From Sepioteuthis lessoniana (lineage: Eukaryota > Mollusca > Cephalopoda > Myopsida > Loliginidae), in contig OY757939.1 in assembly GCA_963585895.1 (NCBI GenBank), positions 28,299,206-28,363,205 of the forward strand: a DNA stretch of 64,000 nt. Reading direction: 5' to 3'. Shown here piece by piece: positions 53,632-63,925 of this stretch. The translations under genes were made by a program, and so were the position numbers. Within the stretch, counting starts at the first letter, position 1. The number at the start of each line of letters is the position of its first letter. The notes under the pieces were generated by a model. The model did not search any database. It saw nothing but the letters and a program-made list of their open reading frames with translations, and had not been told where the DNA came from.

Positions 53632-54030
53632 ATATAATGGCCGAGGGATTTCGTTTTATGCCTTTGGGTTTAGTTAGGCTGAGAACCTTTCGGCTCAGCG
53701 CATGGGTTACTTAGGTGCAACATTTACGCAGGTGTTCACGCGCGCGGGTGGAGCGGACGTGTCACTAAGAGATGTCACGATAGCCCAGATAGGAAACGGG
53801 GCTAGAGAGTGCGAGTGACGTCATGCATCAGAAGCGCGTAGAGGATTTTGGGGATTTTGAAAAACTCAGTTGAGCTGAGAACTCGACACCGAACGAGAAG
53901 GGTCGACTTTCGGGGCTCACAGAGGCCAGACGAATTTTTGCGCTACGGGCGCCGCACGAGATGTAAAAGCCAGAATAGAAAGAATGTGTATCTCAGTCCT
54001 TATGTCGAAGAACCTTTAAACTCAAAGGTA
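53632..54030 (+). other. CpG-rich segment, possible promoter, first exon or LTR
   Basis: Many CpG pairs (CACGCGCGCGGG, GACGTCATG, GCGCCGCACG) in an otherwise AT-rich setting. A frame from 53848 (MGILKNSVELRTRHRTRRVDFRGSQ...) ends at CTCAAAGGTAATTT, a plausible splice donor. No domain is known, and a retroviral-type LTR is an alternative. Confidence 0.3.
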
Positions 54031-54129
54031 ATTTAAAGTTTCGTACCTGAACTAAGAAGTTGTGTTTTTCGTGTTTCGGGATTCCTATGTTCTATGCACG
54101 TTTCACATATCCGGGTATCTGGTTATGGT

Positions 54130-54380
54130 ATATATATATATATATATAGGAAGACACGTACAAATAACTGCACATATGTATACATGCATACAGATATGGT
54201 TGCATGCATATACATATATATATATACATATGGACAATATATGTATATATACAGACATATATGTATGCACATATATATATGTATATATATATAGAGATAG
54301 ATAGATATATGTATGCACATATATATGCATACACATTCACATTTTATATATATATACATATGCACACACACGCACACACA

Positions 54381-54436
<56 letters not shown>
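54130..54436. repeat. TA/TGCATA compound microsatellite
   Basis: TA runs with ATATGTATGCACAT units and a long TA run at 54385-54435. Confidence 0.95.
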
Positions 54437-54439
<3 letters not shown>

Positions 54440-55055
54440 ACATGTTGGTCTCAGTGTATGTTTGCCTGTGTGTATTGCAATAGTTTCTTGCTGAATTGTA
54501 GAATATTAATTGTTCCGAAAGAATTTTTTTAGAAATCAAATTAAAATCATGATTGAAATTAAAATCCTATTTTAAATCATCTTACTCGCTTTAGGCATTT
54601 CTTGTAGGTCGCGTTTGTTTAAAATTCGTTACAAGAAGTAAAAAAAAAAAAAAAATAGAAAAAGAAAAAATTGAAATTGTATTTCCTCACTGAATGGCTT
54701 TTTCGAAGTAACTGCTTTTCTCGAAGTGGGCATCGAAATAATTCAATAAGCGATTTCAACCAGGAATAATTATACAGCAGAGTAAAAATAGTAAATTTAT
54801 GTTCTACTAAAATTATTGCAGTTAATGTTTCCATAACCTACTGCTTTATTCGGATCATGAACAGTCACCAAATAATGAGATTTTGTCTTTTAATAGAAAT
54901 GTGACCTGGGTTCGCAAATCAGGCTAAATAGCCACCATATTTGTTTTATCTTACGCTGGAGCCATGATCATTCAGACATGGATAGAATATTTCTCCCAAT
55001 ACGCATACCAAGAATACATATATTTGTGTATGTGTGTGTGGTATCATTTGTCAAC
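54440..55055. other. Unassigned sequence
   Basis: No repeat or gene identified. A run of A lies at 54640-54670. Confidence 0.4.
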
Positions 55056-55059
55056 ACCA

Positions 55060-55400
55060 ATCTATTTATCTGTCCATCGGAGTAGTTCAGATCGATCGAT
55101 CGATCGATCGATCTACCTATCAATGTGTCTGTCCACATTTACTTATATATCGCTGTTACTAATAATTATCAATCTATCTATATATCCTTATTTATCTGAG
55201 TCCTTTTATAGCTCTCTATATTTCAATCAATTTTCCTCTATCTACTTACTTATCACTGTCGGTTCACATCTATCTATTTATCTATCTATCATATTTGTTT
55301 ATCTATCTATCTATCTATTCGTATTTATCAATCAATCAATCAATCTATCGACTTATCTACACCTCTTTTTATCTTTGTCTGTTCTTATCTATCTAGAAGC
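55060..55400. repeat. TATC/GATC tetranucleotide tract
   Basis: GATCGATCGATCGATCGATC at 55094-55112, then imperfect TATC and CAAT repeats. A 164-codon frame across it is low complexity. Confidence 0.9.
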
Positions 55401-55469
55401 TTGTTATGACAATAATTATTACAAAGTTCTTGAAATCAAGCCTATACTAGGAGAATAGGGGCAAAGCTT

Positions 55470-55962
55470 CAGAAAAAGCCGAAAGGAAGAAGTAGTATAA
55501 TCCAGACGGCACATAGGTCACACAAGAATTACTCCTTATTTTTTGGCTTAAAGAAGATAAGCAACCAATTAACAATTCATGCCAGACTTCGCACACAATA
55601 AAACATGTTCTCACTGAATGCATTGATCTGGCCCCTACTAGAGAAAGATTTTACAACGCAAGCTGTATGAAAGAATTATTTAAAAAACACTAAAGTGAAC
55701 GCCATAATGTCCTTCCTAAAAGCAGTGAACCTATATGGAAAAATTTAAAGACCTAACCAATATAATATAAACAATACAAAAGTATGTAAAAACAAATCAG
55801 TATCTGAAAATGAATGTATACCATAAATAAATATTTGAAGATACGAAGACCTTGCAACAAACAAACTTTCATCAAAATGACTTGATTCGGGGTTGAATGA
55901 CCCGAAAAGGGTTGATACGCCCTAAAACAAAACAACCAACCAACCAACCAAATCTTATCTAT
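55470..55962 (+). pseudogene. LINE M 3' end carrying the A/C family tail
   Basis: Three frames give RRHIGHTRITPYFLA, then CQTSHTIKHVLTECIDLAPTRERFYNASCMKELFKKH, then KVNAIMSFLKAVNLYGKI and a stop near 55745. This is the classic C-terminal end of Jockey/RTE-like LINE ORF2 (C...H...EC zinc-like ending). The 3' UTR ends at 55883-55953 with GATTCGGGGTTGAATGACCC, GGGTTGATACGCCCTAAAAC and AACC repeats, which matches the tails of SINE A and family C. Confidence 0.8.
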
Positions 55963-56276
55963 CTATCCCTACTGATCTAATTCTCTTATTATCTATGTCT
56001 GTCCATAACCTATACAGAGGAGTAACTCCGTTAAATAATGGGTGTCCTGTGTTTGACACTAAACTGCATCCTGTTCTAAGAAGACAAGGGGTTTCTTAAA
56101 GCAAACTTCGGGTCATTTGGTAGAGCCTTTCTCTCCTACAGGTGCCATGTACTGAGTTTCATGGTAATAGCAGCAAATACTGATCTCTGATCTGACTCAA
56201 CATTGCAAATTACCCAGCCAGACAGGTTATGATCGTTGAATCTACACAGTCGGCATTGGTGTGTGTGATTAACCTG

Positions 56277-56416
56277 CGAACCAATAAGCTCATGAGCCCT
56301 CATCCCTACTGTCAAAGCTTAAGTAGTACCGCTACTGTTTTTCTTCAAGAGTGGCTTTGACAGTAAATAGCCCCCGGAGATTGATATGCCATTAAACAAA
56401 CCGAAACCAAACTAAA
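56277..56416 (+). repeat. SINE family A, head missing
   Basis: Body CATCCCTACTGTC, TAGTACCGCTACTGTTTTTC, tail TGACAGTAAATAGCCC, GATTGATATGCCATTAAAC, AAACC-type end. Confidence 0.75.
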
Positions 56417-56424
56417 TAGGATAG

Positions 56425-56490
56425 AATTTTCAACCCATAGTAGTCTCGATTTTCTATCCAAAAAAGCATCATTCCGATGTAAGATTAAAT
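56425..56490. repeat. Family J inverted-repeat fragment
   Basis: AATTTTCAACCCATAG, CTCGATTTTCTATCC, AAGCATCATTCCGATG. Same text as 47.43-47.52 kb. Confidence 0.65.
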
Positions 56491-56494
56491 GAAC

Positions 56495-57730
56495 CCGAAA
56501 ACTCTCTGGGTAGCAATTATAGATTCATCAGTCTTGAAAGAAAAAAATATTTCAATAGCAAATGCAGGATATGCACTAGTCCAAGCCACGATCATGACTC
56601 ATGGTATCTGAATAAAATGATAACATTTATGCTAAATGGAGATACCATTACGACTAGCTTTTATCCATTTGCACTACACAGATGACAGTTTAAAATATCG
56701 GAGGTAATTCTGTAGCACCCTATAATTCAGTTTTTCTAATATGCACTTTTCTTACCACTTTTCCCGGTTGAATGTCTACATACTTTTTAAGAGCTCAAAG
56801 GAAACTCAAATTTAAAGTCGAAATAAATTTGAAACAGATATTTGTAATAGATTCGAAACAACTTCATATCGAGCTTGTGGTGACTGAATTGTGTGAACTT
56901 TGGTATCGACAACTTGAACGTTTGTCGTCGTATAATAATATAATTTACCGCCACAATTATTTGAATGCAAGGAACACAATTCGAAAACTTGTAGCAGAGT
57001 CAATGTATTACGGTGTAACGGTGCTAAACAATGCAAAACAATTCACGACATATTAACAACATATTTATTGCCAGAGCAAACTTAATTGAATGACTACAGA
57101 AATCACTTGAAAAACAAAAAGTGTACATTCAAGAGAAAAAGCCCTATCTAGTATTGGAAGAGCTTTTTGGTATAAGCTGAGAGTTTTTAATTGGATGGAA
57201 GTTGTTGTGCGAAGACTTACTACATTTGTAGGAATGAGAGAACCCTGTTGGGAACTGCACACACTTGTGAAAGCTTTTTACTATCGAGGCCGGAAAGAAG
57301 AGAGTAGGTTTCAACTTTGCTACGCCGTTTTATATACTTTGATCCCGCCCCATAGCGGCCTCTAGAAGTACTATTTGAAGCCAAGGAATGTAATACTTAC
57401 GGATATAATCCTTAAAAGTTCCCTCAGTTTTGAAATTCCATCGAAAATAAACAGTCATGCTTGGCTAGACAGATTTGGCCACGCCGTTTGAAAAAGGTTA
57501 ATATTATTAGTCAAAGGGTTGTTTGTTTGTTTGTTTATTGAGGGTTTTGGGGGAAAGGGTCTATTTTACGCACTGGAATTTGTTGAATTGATTCAGAGAG
57601 AAATAAAATCTTTTCCCCTAATATTTAATTTCTACTTTCACTTCTAAAGAATCAAGTATTCGAAGCAAGTCTTTAATTTTAAAATAAGATTAGGAATGAT
57701 TTTTCATATTTTAATTTCGTGCCGAGATTT
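56495..57730. other. Unassigned sequence
   Basis: A frame of 94 codons at 56772-57056 (MSTYFLRAQRKLKFKVEINLKQ...) has no recognised domain. A GTTTGTTTGTTTGTTT run lies at 57520. Confidence 0.35.
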
Positions 57731-57734
57731 AGTT

Positions 57735-58160
57735 GTCTAAATGAAATATTATTAGGGAACCTAGTCTAACTTTTGAATGTTGTGCTGATAGGAAAGTGAT
57801 CAAGTCAAATAGGTCAAGGGGAAACATGACTAAGTGCAATGCATTTAGGAATATTTCTCTAACTGTTGAAGGACGTGTTAATAGGGAGCTTTTTCTAATG
57901 TTTAGAAATCGTGTTAATTATACATTGACAATGTGAATTTAGGGAACCTTTTCTAACCTTTAGATATTGTATTAACAATACAGAGATGATATGATATGAA
58001 TTAAGGGAACCTTTACTAACCTTTAGATATTGTGTCAATAATACATTGACAATGTGATATGAAGTTAGGGAGCCTTTTCTAACCTTTAAATATCGTCTTA
58101 ATAATACAGTGACAATATAATATGGTTAAAGCTGACCTATTCTAACGTTTCAAAACAAGT
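57735..58160. repeat. Minisatellite, about 63-70 bp units
   Basis: About five units with TTAGGGAACCTTTTCTAACC and ATACATTGACAATGTGATAT. Confidence 0.85.
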
Positions 58161-58436
58161 TGATAATTGATTAGCATAGTGAATAGCATTAAAACGCTAA
58201 TATCAAGTAAAGTTTAAGAACAATCTTTCGACTCACTTTACTGTGGAATGTCTTAGAGTTAGAGGAAGGTGAGTTTTAGTTTGTATGTATTAATTTACCC
58301 AACTCGTCCACCACGAGCTGGACACAACAGTCAATTTTTAAGCGGTTTACAACTGGTCTGAATTCAGAATTTTTTCTTCTCCTACACTGGTTGCTGTACA
58401 AAGATTCAATAGCCTAGTCTGCCCTACTATTTAATT

Positions 58437-58830
58437 ATTTTTTGTTCTTTTGTCTTTATCAAATCTCCAAGATATACATTTTTTTTGTTCCTTTGACATT
58501 ATCAAATCTCCAAAAGATAAAATTCTCTTTTGTTCCTTTGACATTATCAAATCTCCAAAACATAAAATTCTCTTTTGTTCCTTTGACATTATCAAATTTC
58601 CAAAACATAAAATTATTTTTTGTTCCTTTGACATTATCAAATCTCTAAAACATAAAATCATTTTTGTTCCTTTGACATTATCAAACCTCCTAAACTTAAA
58701 ATTATTCTTTGATCCTTTGACAATATTAAATCTCCTATACATAAAATTATTTTTATTCCTTTGACATTATCAAATGTCCGAGACGTAAAATTATTTTTTG
58801 TTCCTTTAACATTATCAAATCTAAATAATC
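58437..58830. repeat. 45 bp minisatellite
   Basis: Nine or so units starting GTTCCTTTGACATTATCAAA at 58487, 58532, 58577, 58622, 58667, 58711, 58755 and 58800. The unit is a multiple of three, so both strands stay open and give repetitive frames that need not be proteins. Confidence 0.95.
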
Positions 58831-58869
58831 AAAAGGAAAATAAATGATGAATTTTCATTGTGTATTTTC

Positions 58870-59205
58870 CCACCAGTCTTAAATGGTAATTCTTCACTAA
58901 AGTCTCCTCGTCTATCCTCTTCTAGGTATTCTAACCGGTTTTAACATTGCAGAGGTCTGGATGGTTTCGATTTTTTCCTCTAGTTTCTTTTAGGCACAGT
59001 TTCTTCTCCAGGCATTAGGGGTCCGTTTAAGGTCACCAACTTCTATTATTATCACTTTCACCTGCATATCCCAAAAGTTATTTCTGCTCTCTAGTAAATC
59101 CTAGTATTTGTTGTCCTTTTTTATTTTCACTCTACAGGCCACAAAATTTACAAGCTGACAAGTTTTTTTCTTCTTGTTAATTAAATCTTTGGCACAAAAG
59201 AGGAA
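58870..59205 (-). pseudogene. LINE E remnant, very diverged
   Basis: Reverse orientation of CACCAGTCTTAAATGG, CTAACCGGTTTTAACATTGC, ACAGGCCACAAAATTTACAAG, GCTGACAAGTTTTTTTC, matching the order of E 3' ends. Confidence 0.6.
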
Positions 59206-59716
59206 ATAACATTACATATAGGAGTATAATAAGAACTGAGCTCTCTAATATATTTCTTATAAATTAATTCATCCACTTATTTCTCGTATTTGTTTATTTC
59301 TACTTAGCAGAGTACTTTAACATAGAAAGGTTAGTGATAAATGTCATGTTTTCTCAAACCAACACGAGTATTTAATATCATAATAGATATATGAGTGCTT
59401 TATCATATCTTATTTTTAATCAAATTTAACTTTGCTCCACCTGTTGAAACTTGTTTGATTACTTGCATATATATATATATATATAGATAAAAAAACACTC
59501 ATTATAAAATAGCATTAACCACATGTATAAACATATTAAACGTATTCAACAACTAACCAACCATCCTAACAGAATGAACCAACTCCATCGATAATTTATA
59601 TAAGAAAAATATATATAATAATTTATTATTGAAAAAATATAATAAAAAAGCCACTCCGAATAAATATAAAACAGACAATTTTCCAAGCCACAAACAATTT
59701 ACCATTATCCCCAAAG

Positions 59717-59841
59717 ATGACCAGTGAAATGGTCGAAAACACTTTGGCTAATATACGGTTTTTCTTCCACCTTCTCGACCCGGAAATACGAAGAAGAGTA
59801 AGAAGACTTGAACGTCTTCACTTGAAGATTATAAAAAAAGG
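59717..59841 (+). other. Short open frame with possible splice donor
   Basis: MTSEMVENTLANIRFFFHLLDPEIRRRVRRLERLHLKIIKK, followed by AAAAAAGGTGAGTCC, an excellent match to a donor site. The PEIRRRVRRLE part resembles the minus-strand frame at 39.7 kb. Gene or transposon origin is open. CA/TA microsatellite follows at 59900-59960. Confidence 0.3.
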
Positions 59842-59896
59842 TGAGTCCGTGGTATTTAACAGACCTCGTCTAGATAACAATTCCCTGCCTAAATAT

Positions 59897-59899
<3 letters not shown>

Positions 59900-59960
<61 letters not shown>
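59900..59960. repeat. (CA)n-(TA)n microsatellite
   Basis: About 20 CA units, then TA. Confidence 0.95.
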
Positions 59961-59961
<1 letters not shown>

Positions 59962-60159
59962 GGTACAATTTAATGGAGACTCAAACTCGGTTAAGTCGTC
60001 ATAATAAATTTATTTCGGCGGAGAATATTATTGCTATACTCTCCGTCTCGTCTGATGACTCTTTATATGCTTCCCTCCTGTCGCAAAGTAGCGAACGGGG
60101 AGTTTCAGTTCTTATTCAGAAGATAAAATAAGGTAATTAAAAATAAAATAAAAAATAAG

Positions 60160-60222
60160 AATCAGAAAATATAAAATAAAAAAAATAAAATAAAATAAAA
60201 AAATAAAAAATAAAAATAAGGT
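60160..60222. repeat. (AAAAT)n-type repeat
   Basis: AAAATAAAATAAAAAAAT units on an A-rich stretch. Confidence 0.9.
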
Positions 60223-60224
60223 GG

Positions 60225-60770
60225 AAATCAAATTACAAATTATTTCATTCATAGGCGTGAGCTGAGGGGGTTAACGTGTTATATGCTAGAACGATTAAGA
60301 AACAGGAGTGGAATTAATCTACAGGTCAGTCCCTTCTAATTTTGTGTTCTTGTAGTAGTTCTTCCTATTTGACAGGTGTGATTTTCTAAACAGACTAAGA
60401 TCGTTTAACTAATGGCTATCTCATACATGATTTAAATTTATTCCTAATATGTCTGTTAATTAACTCAGCTATTGCCATCCTAGATATTCCTCTTGTTTCA
60501 ATTAGGACCGAGATAGTTAAACCAGATATGGTGGAGACATTTTATAAAGTCGTCAAGTGTTTGTTTTTTTAATATTTACCCTAAAAATGGTCAAGAATCA
60601 CAGGCCCTAATTTTTGGATTAATATTCTACGTTCATCTGGCCCTTATCTATCTTTATCTTTCCCTGTCTTGGTGATATCTGTTGTTGGGCTGATCTCTAT
60701 TAGTTAATAATACTTCTTTATCAGAGGCCTTGCGATTATTTATTTACAGTGATTCCCAATCAGGATAATT
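60225..60770. other. Unassigned, possibly Penelope 3' region
   Basis: It lies 3' of the minus-strand Penelope-like coding remnant, but no conserved landmark was identified. Confidence 0.3.
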
Positions 60771-60774
60771 TAAA

Positions 60775-61985
60775 TTTTCCTCTATGTCTGCACTTAAAGA
60801 CGAGCTCATTTCTCTCGTTCAACAAAAGTTTTCTATTTTTGAAATAATTTATGCTAATTTTTCATCTAAGCTTAAGTTACATCTACCGTTGAAGCTATTC
60901 GCAGTAGATTAGTGCCTTATTATTTTTCATTGAATTTGTGGAGATAGCCCCCTATCCTTAAGGCCCCAAAAATATTTTGATAAAGTTGTCTGGTATCTAA
61001 GTTTTGGGTTGGTAAATGAATGTTTGTGGTTGTATTATCTTTGCTTCAAATTTCCCGCGGAGATTCCTATATAGACTCTCTCTCCGTCCCTTTGCTGTTC
61101 CATAGAAGAAATGCATGCCTGGTATACGAAATTTCTCGAATTGCAGCGTCCGCCCAAGGGGCATTCTTCTTTATTCCTACAATTACAAGACTCCACGTCT
61201 GGGTTCCTATCTCTCGTTATTAGTTCATTGAGTAGCCTCTTATTATGGTTGCTTAGCATGTTGTACATATTCTTGATGAGTGTGCGGGTCCCACCATTAT
61301 TATTCTTAACCCTCGAATTGGTTAAATATTCCAGTCTACCATGGAATCCGCTGTCCTTCAGGGCGTCATCATATCTACCCTTGTTTTCCTCGAAAATTTT
61401 CTTACATGAGGACAGCTTATTAATTCTTTGGTTCACCGCATTAGGGATCTGTCTCAGTACCGATCTTGGATGATTCTAGGAAACATTTATGTATTTGGAG
61501 GTGGAATCGTTCTTACTAAAAGGCTTGAACGTACCATTGTTTAAATTTAATGTGACGTCAAGAAAGTCAACTATTTTTAAGTTTGAGGCTCTTTGAATTC
61601 TTAAATCTAGTAATTTGAAGGCCCTAATAATTTTCTTCTGTATACTAGAGGTTTTTGGGCTGTTACAATCCGGGATGTAAATAATTCCGTCAATTCGGTA
61701 AAGCCCCACTTGTTCCAAGTTGACAATACGACCCAGCGTATCTAGGATATAAATAAGTCAGCTACCTGAGCTGAATCATAAGTCCCCATGGGACGTCGAA
61801 ATTTTCTACGTCACCTTTTACCCAGGATCTGCGGCTATCGGATAGGACGGATTTCCTACTTGCTAGGATAATTTCTATCTCCTCTTCTGTGATATCCGTA
61901 TATTCTCTAGCGTGGTTAAAGCTCCTCACTAATAATTCTTTATATATCAAAATGTACAAATATGAAAAGCACAAGGTGTTCAATG
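60775..61985 (-). pseudogene. Penelope-like retroelement, RT end and GIY-YIG endonuclease
   Basis: Minus strand, several frames. The 61983-61762 part reads ARE-YTDITEEEIEIILASRKSVLSDSRRSWVKGDVENFDVPWG, a reverse transcriptase stretch. From 61718 to 61476 it reads IDGIIYIPDCNSPKTSSIQKKIIRAFKLLDLRIQRASNLKIVDFLDVTLNLNNGTFKPFSK. The 61436-61035 part reads VKNNNGGTRTLIKNMYNMLSNHNKRLLNELITRDRNPDVESCNCRNKEECPLGGRCNSRNFVYQACIS...RVYIGISAGNLKQR. CNC...CPLGGRC is the cysteine linker and VYIGIS the GIY-YIG start. A further shifted frame gives HKHSFTNPKLRYQTTLSKYFWGLKD, then LLNERNEL, the endonuclease end. Such elements use reverse transcriptase plus a GIY-YIG nickase. This copy is broken and 5'-truncated. 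Confidence 0.85.
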
Positions 61986-62002
61986 GATAATTTTACATAT
62001 TG

Positions 62003-62164
62003 CCAACGTTAGTCGTTTCGGTTTTAAATTTGAAAATATTAAACTTTCATCAGAGCGTGTGAATTTGTAAATGAAGCAAGAAATTTTGATACTTACACGC
62101 CCTGATGAAGGTTCAATAATTTCACGTTCAATAATTGAATGTTTTCTCATTTAAAATACGAAAC
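62003..62164. ncRNA. Paired inverted hammerhead-like motifs beside Penelope
   Basis: Minus strand: CTGATGA (62053-62047), A/T-rich stem II, GAAAC (62019-62015), stem III ACG/CGT, GTT ending about 62005. Plus strand: CTGATGA at 62102-62108 and GAAAC at 62160-62164, with a decayed stem III. The flanking text is also inverted (CACAAGGTGTTC near 61970 mirrors GAGGACCTTGTATTG near 62198). It looks like two head-to-head terminal regions of a Penelope-like element. Confidence 0.5.
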
Positions 62165-62259
62165 GTATATCATTGGTATAACTGAAATCGTCCTCTGAGG
62201 ACCTTGTATTGTTTTCATATTTGTAAATTTTCATACCGTCATATTTGGTCCTGTTCTCC

Positions 62260-62260
62260 C

Positions 62261-62324
<64 letters not shown>
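62260..62324. repeat. (TA)n-(GT)n microsatellite
   Basis: TA run followed by about 18 GT units. Confidence 0.95.
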
Positions 62325-62328
<4 letters not shown>

Positions 62329-62482
62329 AAAGAGTGGGGAGAGAGAGAATTTATTATCCATCATTATCAATGTCCTTTTTATTTAACCCAATTATTTAAA
62401 TGGATAGTTTCTATTTAGTTTTTGTTTTTGCTTTTTTTTCTTTCGACCTTGTTTACACTCATGAAATATTAAAGGAAAACAT

Positions 62483-62640
62483 TTATTATTATTTTATTCC
62501 TTCACTGGAATTGGGGTGACAAGTCTCTTCAAGTCTCCAAGACTTTTCTCTGTATTCTGGCCGATATCAGTAATACTATAGTTTGAATACTCTCTGCTCG
62601 TCTTCCAATTACTAGCTCTTTCAAATACAAATCTATTTTC
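62483..62640 (-). pseudogene. LINE E 3' remnant, short
   Basis: Minus strand: KELVIGRRAESIQTIVLLISARIQRKVLET, then a shift, and a TAA-type tail at 62483-62498. Confidence 0.7.
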
Positions 62641-62689
62641 AAATGTTTTGCAATGGGCATAAAATTTAAAAAAAAACAAATGAAGTAAA

Positions 62690-62731
62690 CACACACACAC
62701 ACAAACACACACACACATACACACACACACA

Positions 62732-62764
<33 letters not shown>
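62690..62764. repeat. (CA)n-(TA)n microsatellite
   Basis: CA units then TA units. Confidence 0.95.
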
Positions 62765-62765
<1 letters not shown>

Positions 62766-62814
62766 TACAGTGAGTCAAATGTTTTGGAATATTTTGGAGA
62801 AGTATAATTCGGCA

Positions 62815-63345
62815 GTTTGCCCTGTTGGCTGGGGCTATAGAATACACTGTCTGCATCTCTGCAGAGGAGTAAGACCCTCCCAACGAGTGTCCTGGTTATG
62901 CCTCCCTACGTAGGGGGTAAGACTTCTCCAACGAATGACCTGGATATGACACAAAACAATCTGATGGTGAGGTTCCAGTAATGCATGAACTTTTGGGAAT
63001 GCGGGGTACCCCTTCATTGTCATCACTCCCTGGTCTACTCCGACCAAGGGTGGTAGCACCCGATAGAGTCCTATCTATGAGTCAAAGAGAACTAAACTGT
63101 GTACTTATGCTAAACTGAATTGCTTGAGATGTGACTTTTTAGGCATTTAACAGTGTGTAAACAAAAAAACTATAAGTATACTTAACTGAATTGTTTGAAA
63201 TAGAACTGTTTTTGACATTGAAACTGTGTACCTATGCTAAACTGAACTATTTGAAATAGAACTGCTTATATGTATAAAAATGAATTTGGCATTAAGTAAC
63301 CTACATTAGTTGATATGCCATAAAACCCAACCAAACAAAATCCTA
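62815..63345 (+). repeat. Family C, full-length copy with head insertion
   Basis: Head GCCCTGTTGGCTGGGGCTA, with GTCCTGGTTATG...GGGGTAAGAC duplicated (62885-62945). Middle, body units and tail GAATTTGGCATTAAGTAACC, GTTGATATGCCATAAAACC follow. Confidence 0.85.
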
Positions 63346-63361
63346 TGTATTTAGTAAGGCA

Positions 63362-63858
63362 TGGACATCTATCGATAAGCTATCGATCATATGGAAGTCA
63401 GACCTGACCGATAAAATAAAACGCAGGTTTTTCCAAGCAGCAGTCGTGTCGATACTGCTATATGGATACACTACATGGACGCTAATAAAACGTGCAGAGA
63501 AAAAGCTTGATGGCAATTACACAAGAATGCTGCGAGCAATATTGAACAAGTCCAGAAGGCAGCACCCCACAAAGCAGTAGCTGTACCTACCACCCATCAC
63601 GTAAACTATCCGAATTAGACGAACTAGACATCCGGGACACTGCTGAAGAAGTGGGAACGAACTCATAAGTAATATACTACTGTAGACCCCTTCACATGGA
63701 CGAGCAAAAGCAGGACGAACAGCTAGAACCTATACGCAAGAGCTTTGTGCCGATAAAGTATATAGCTTTGAAGACCTACCAGGAGCGATGGACAATATAG
63801 ACGAGTGGTGGGAGAGGGTTAGGGAGATCCGTGCTGGCGGTGCGACATGAGGATGATG
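63362..63858 (+). pseudogene. LINE G C-terminal remnant, longest
   Basis: It reads STDKLSIIWKSDLTDKIKRRFFQAAVVSILLYGYTTWTLIKRAEKKLDGNYTRMLRAILNKSRRQHPTKQ, stop, then LYLPPIT-NYPN-TRHPGHC, TGRTARTYTQELCADKVYSFEDLPGAMDNIDEWWERVREIRAGGAT. Frames and stops are mixed. It ends in GATGATGAT. Confidence 0.8.
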
Positions 63859-63925
63859 ATAAAGAGGATTTGGCATTAATAACCTATAATGGTTGATATG
63901 TCATAAAACCCAACCAAACCAATCA
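63859..63925 (+). repeat. Family A/C solo tail
   Basis: GATTTGGCATTAATAACC, GGTTGATATGTCATAAAACC, AACC end, right after the LINE G tail. Confidence 0.7.

Noticed and set aside
52306..54030. LTR retrotransposon with ends at 52.33 and 53.63 kb
   Set aside because: The two CpG-containing segments do not match each other, and no gag/pol-like coding sequence or primer site was seen between them.
54964..55458. 164-codon frame, longest in the window
   Set aside because: It is mostly TATC/GATC tetranucleotide repeat; no domain or codon pattern supports a gene.
56772..57056. 94-codon frame as a host exon
   Set aside because: No domain, no convincing splice sites and no similarity to anything I can name.
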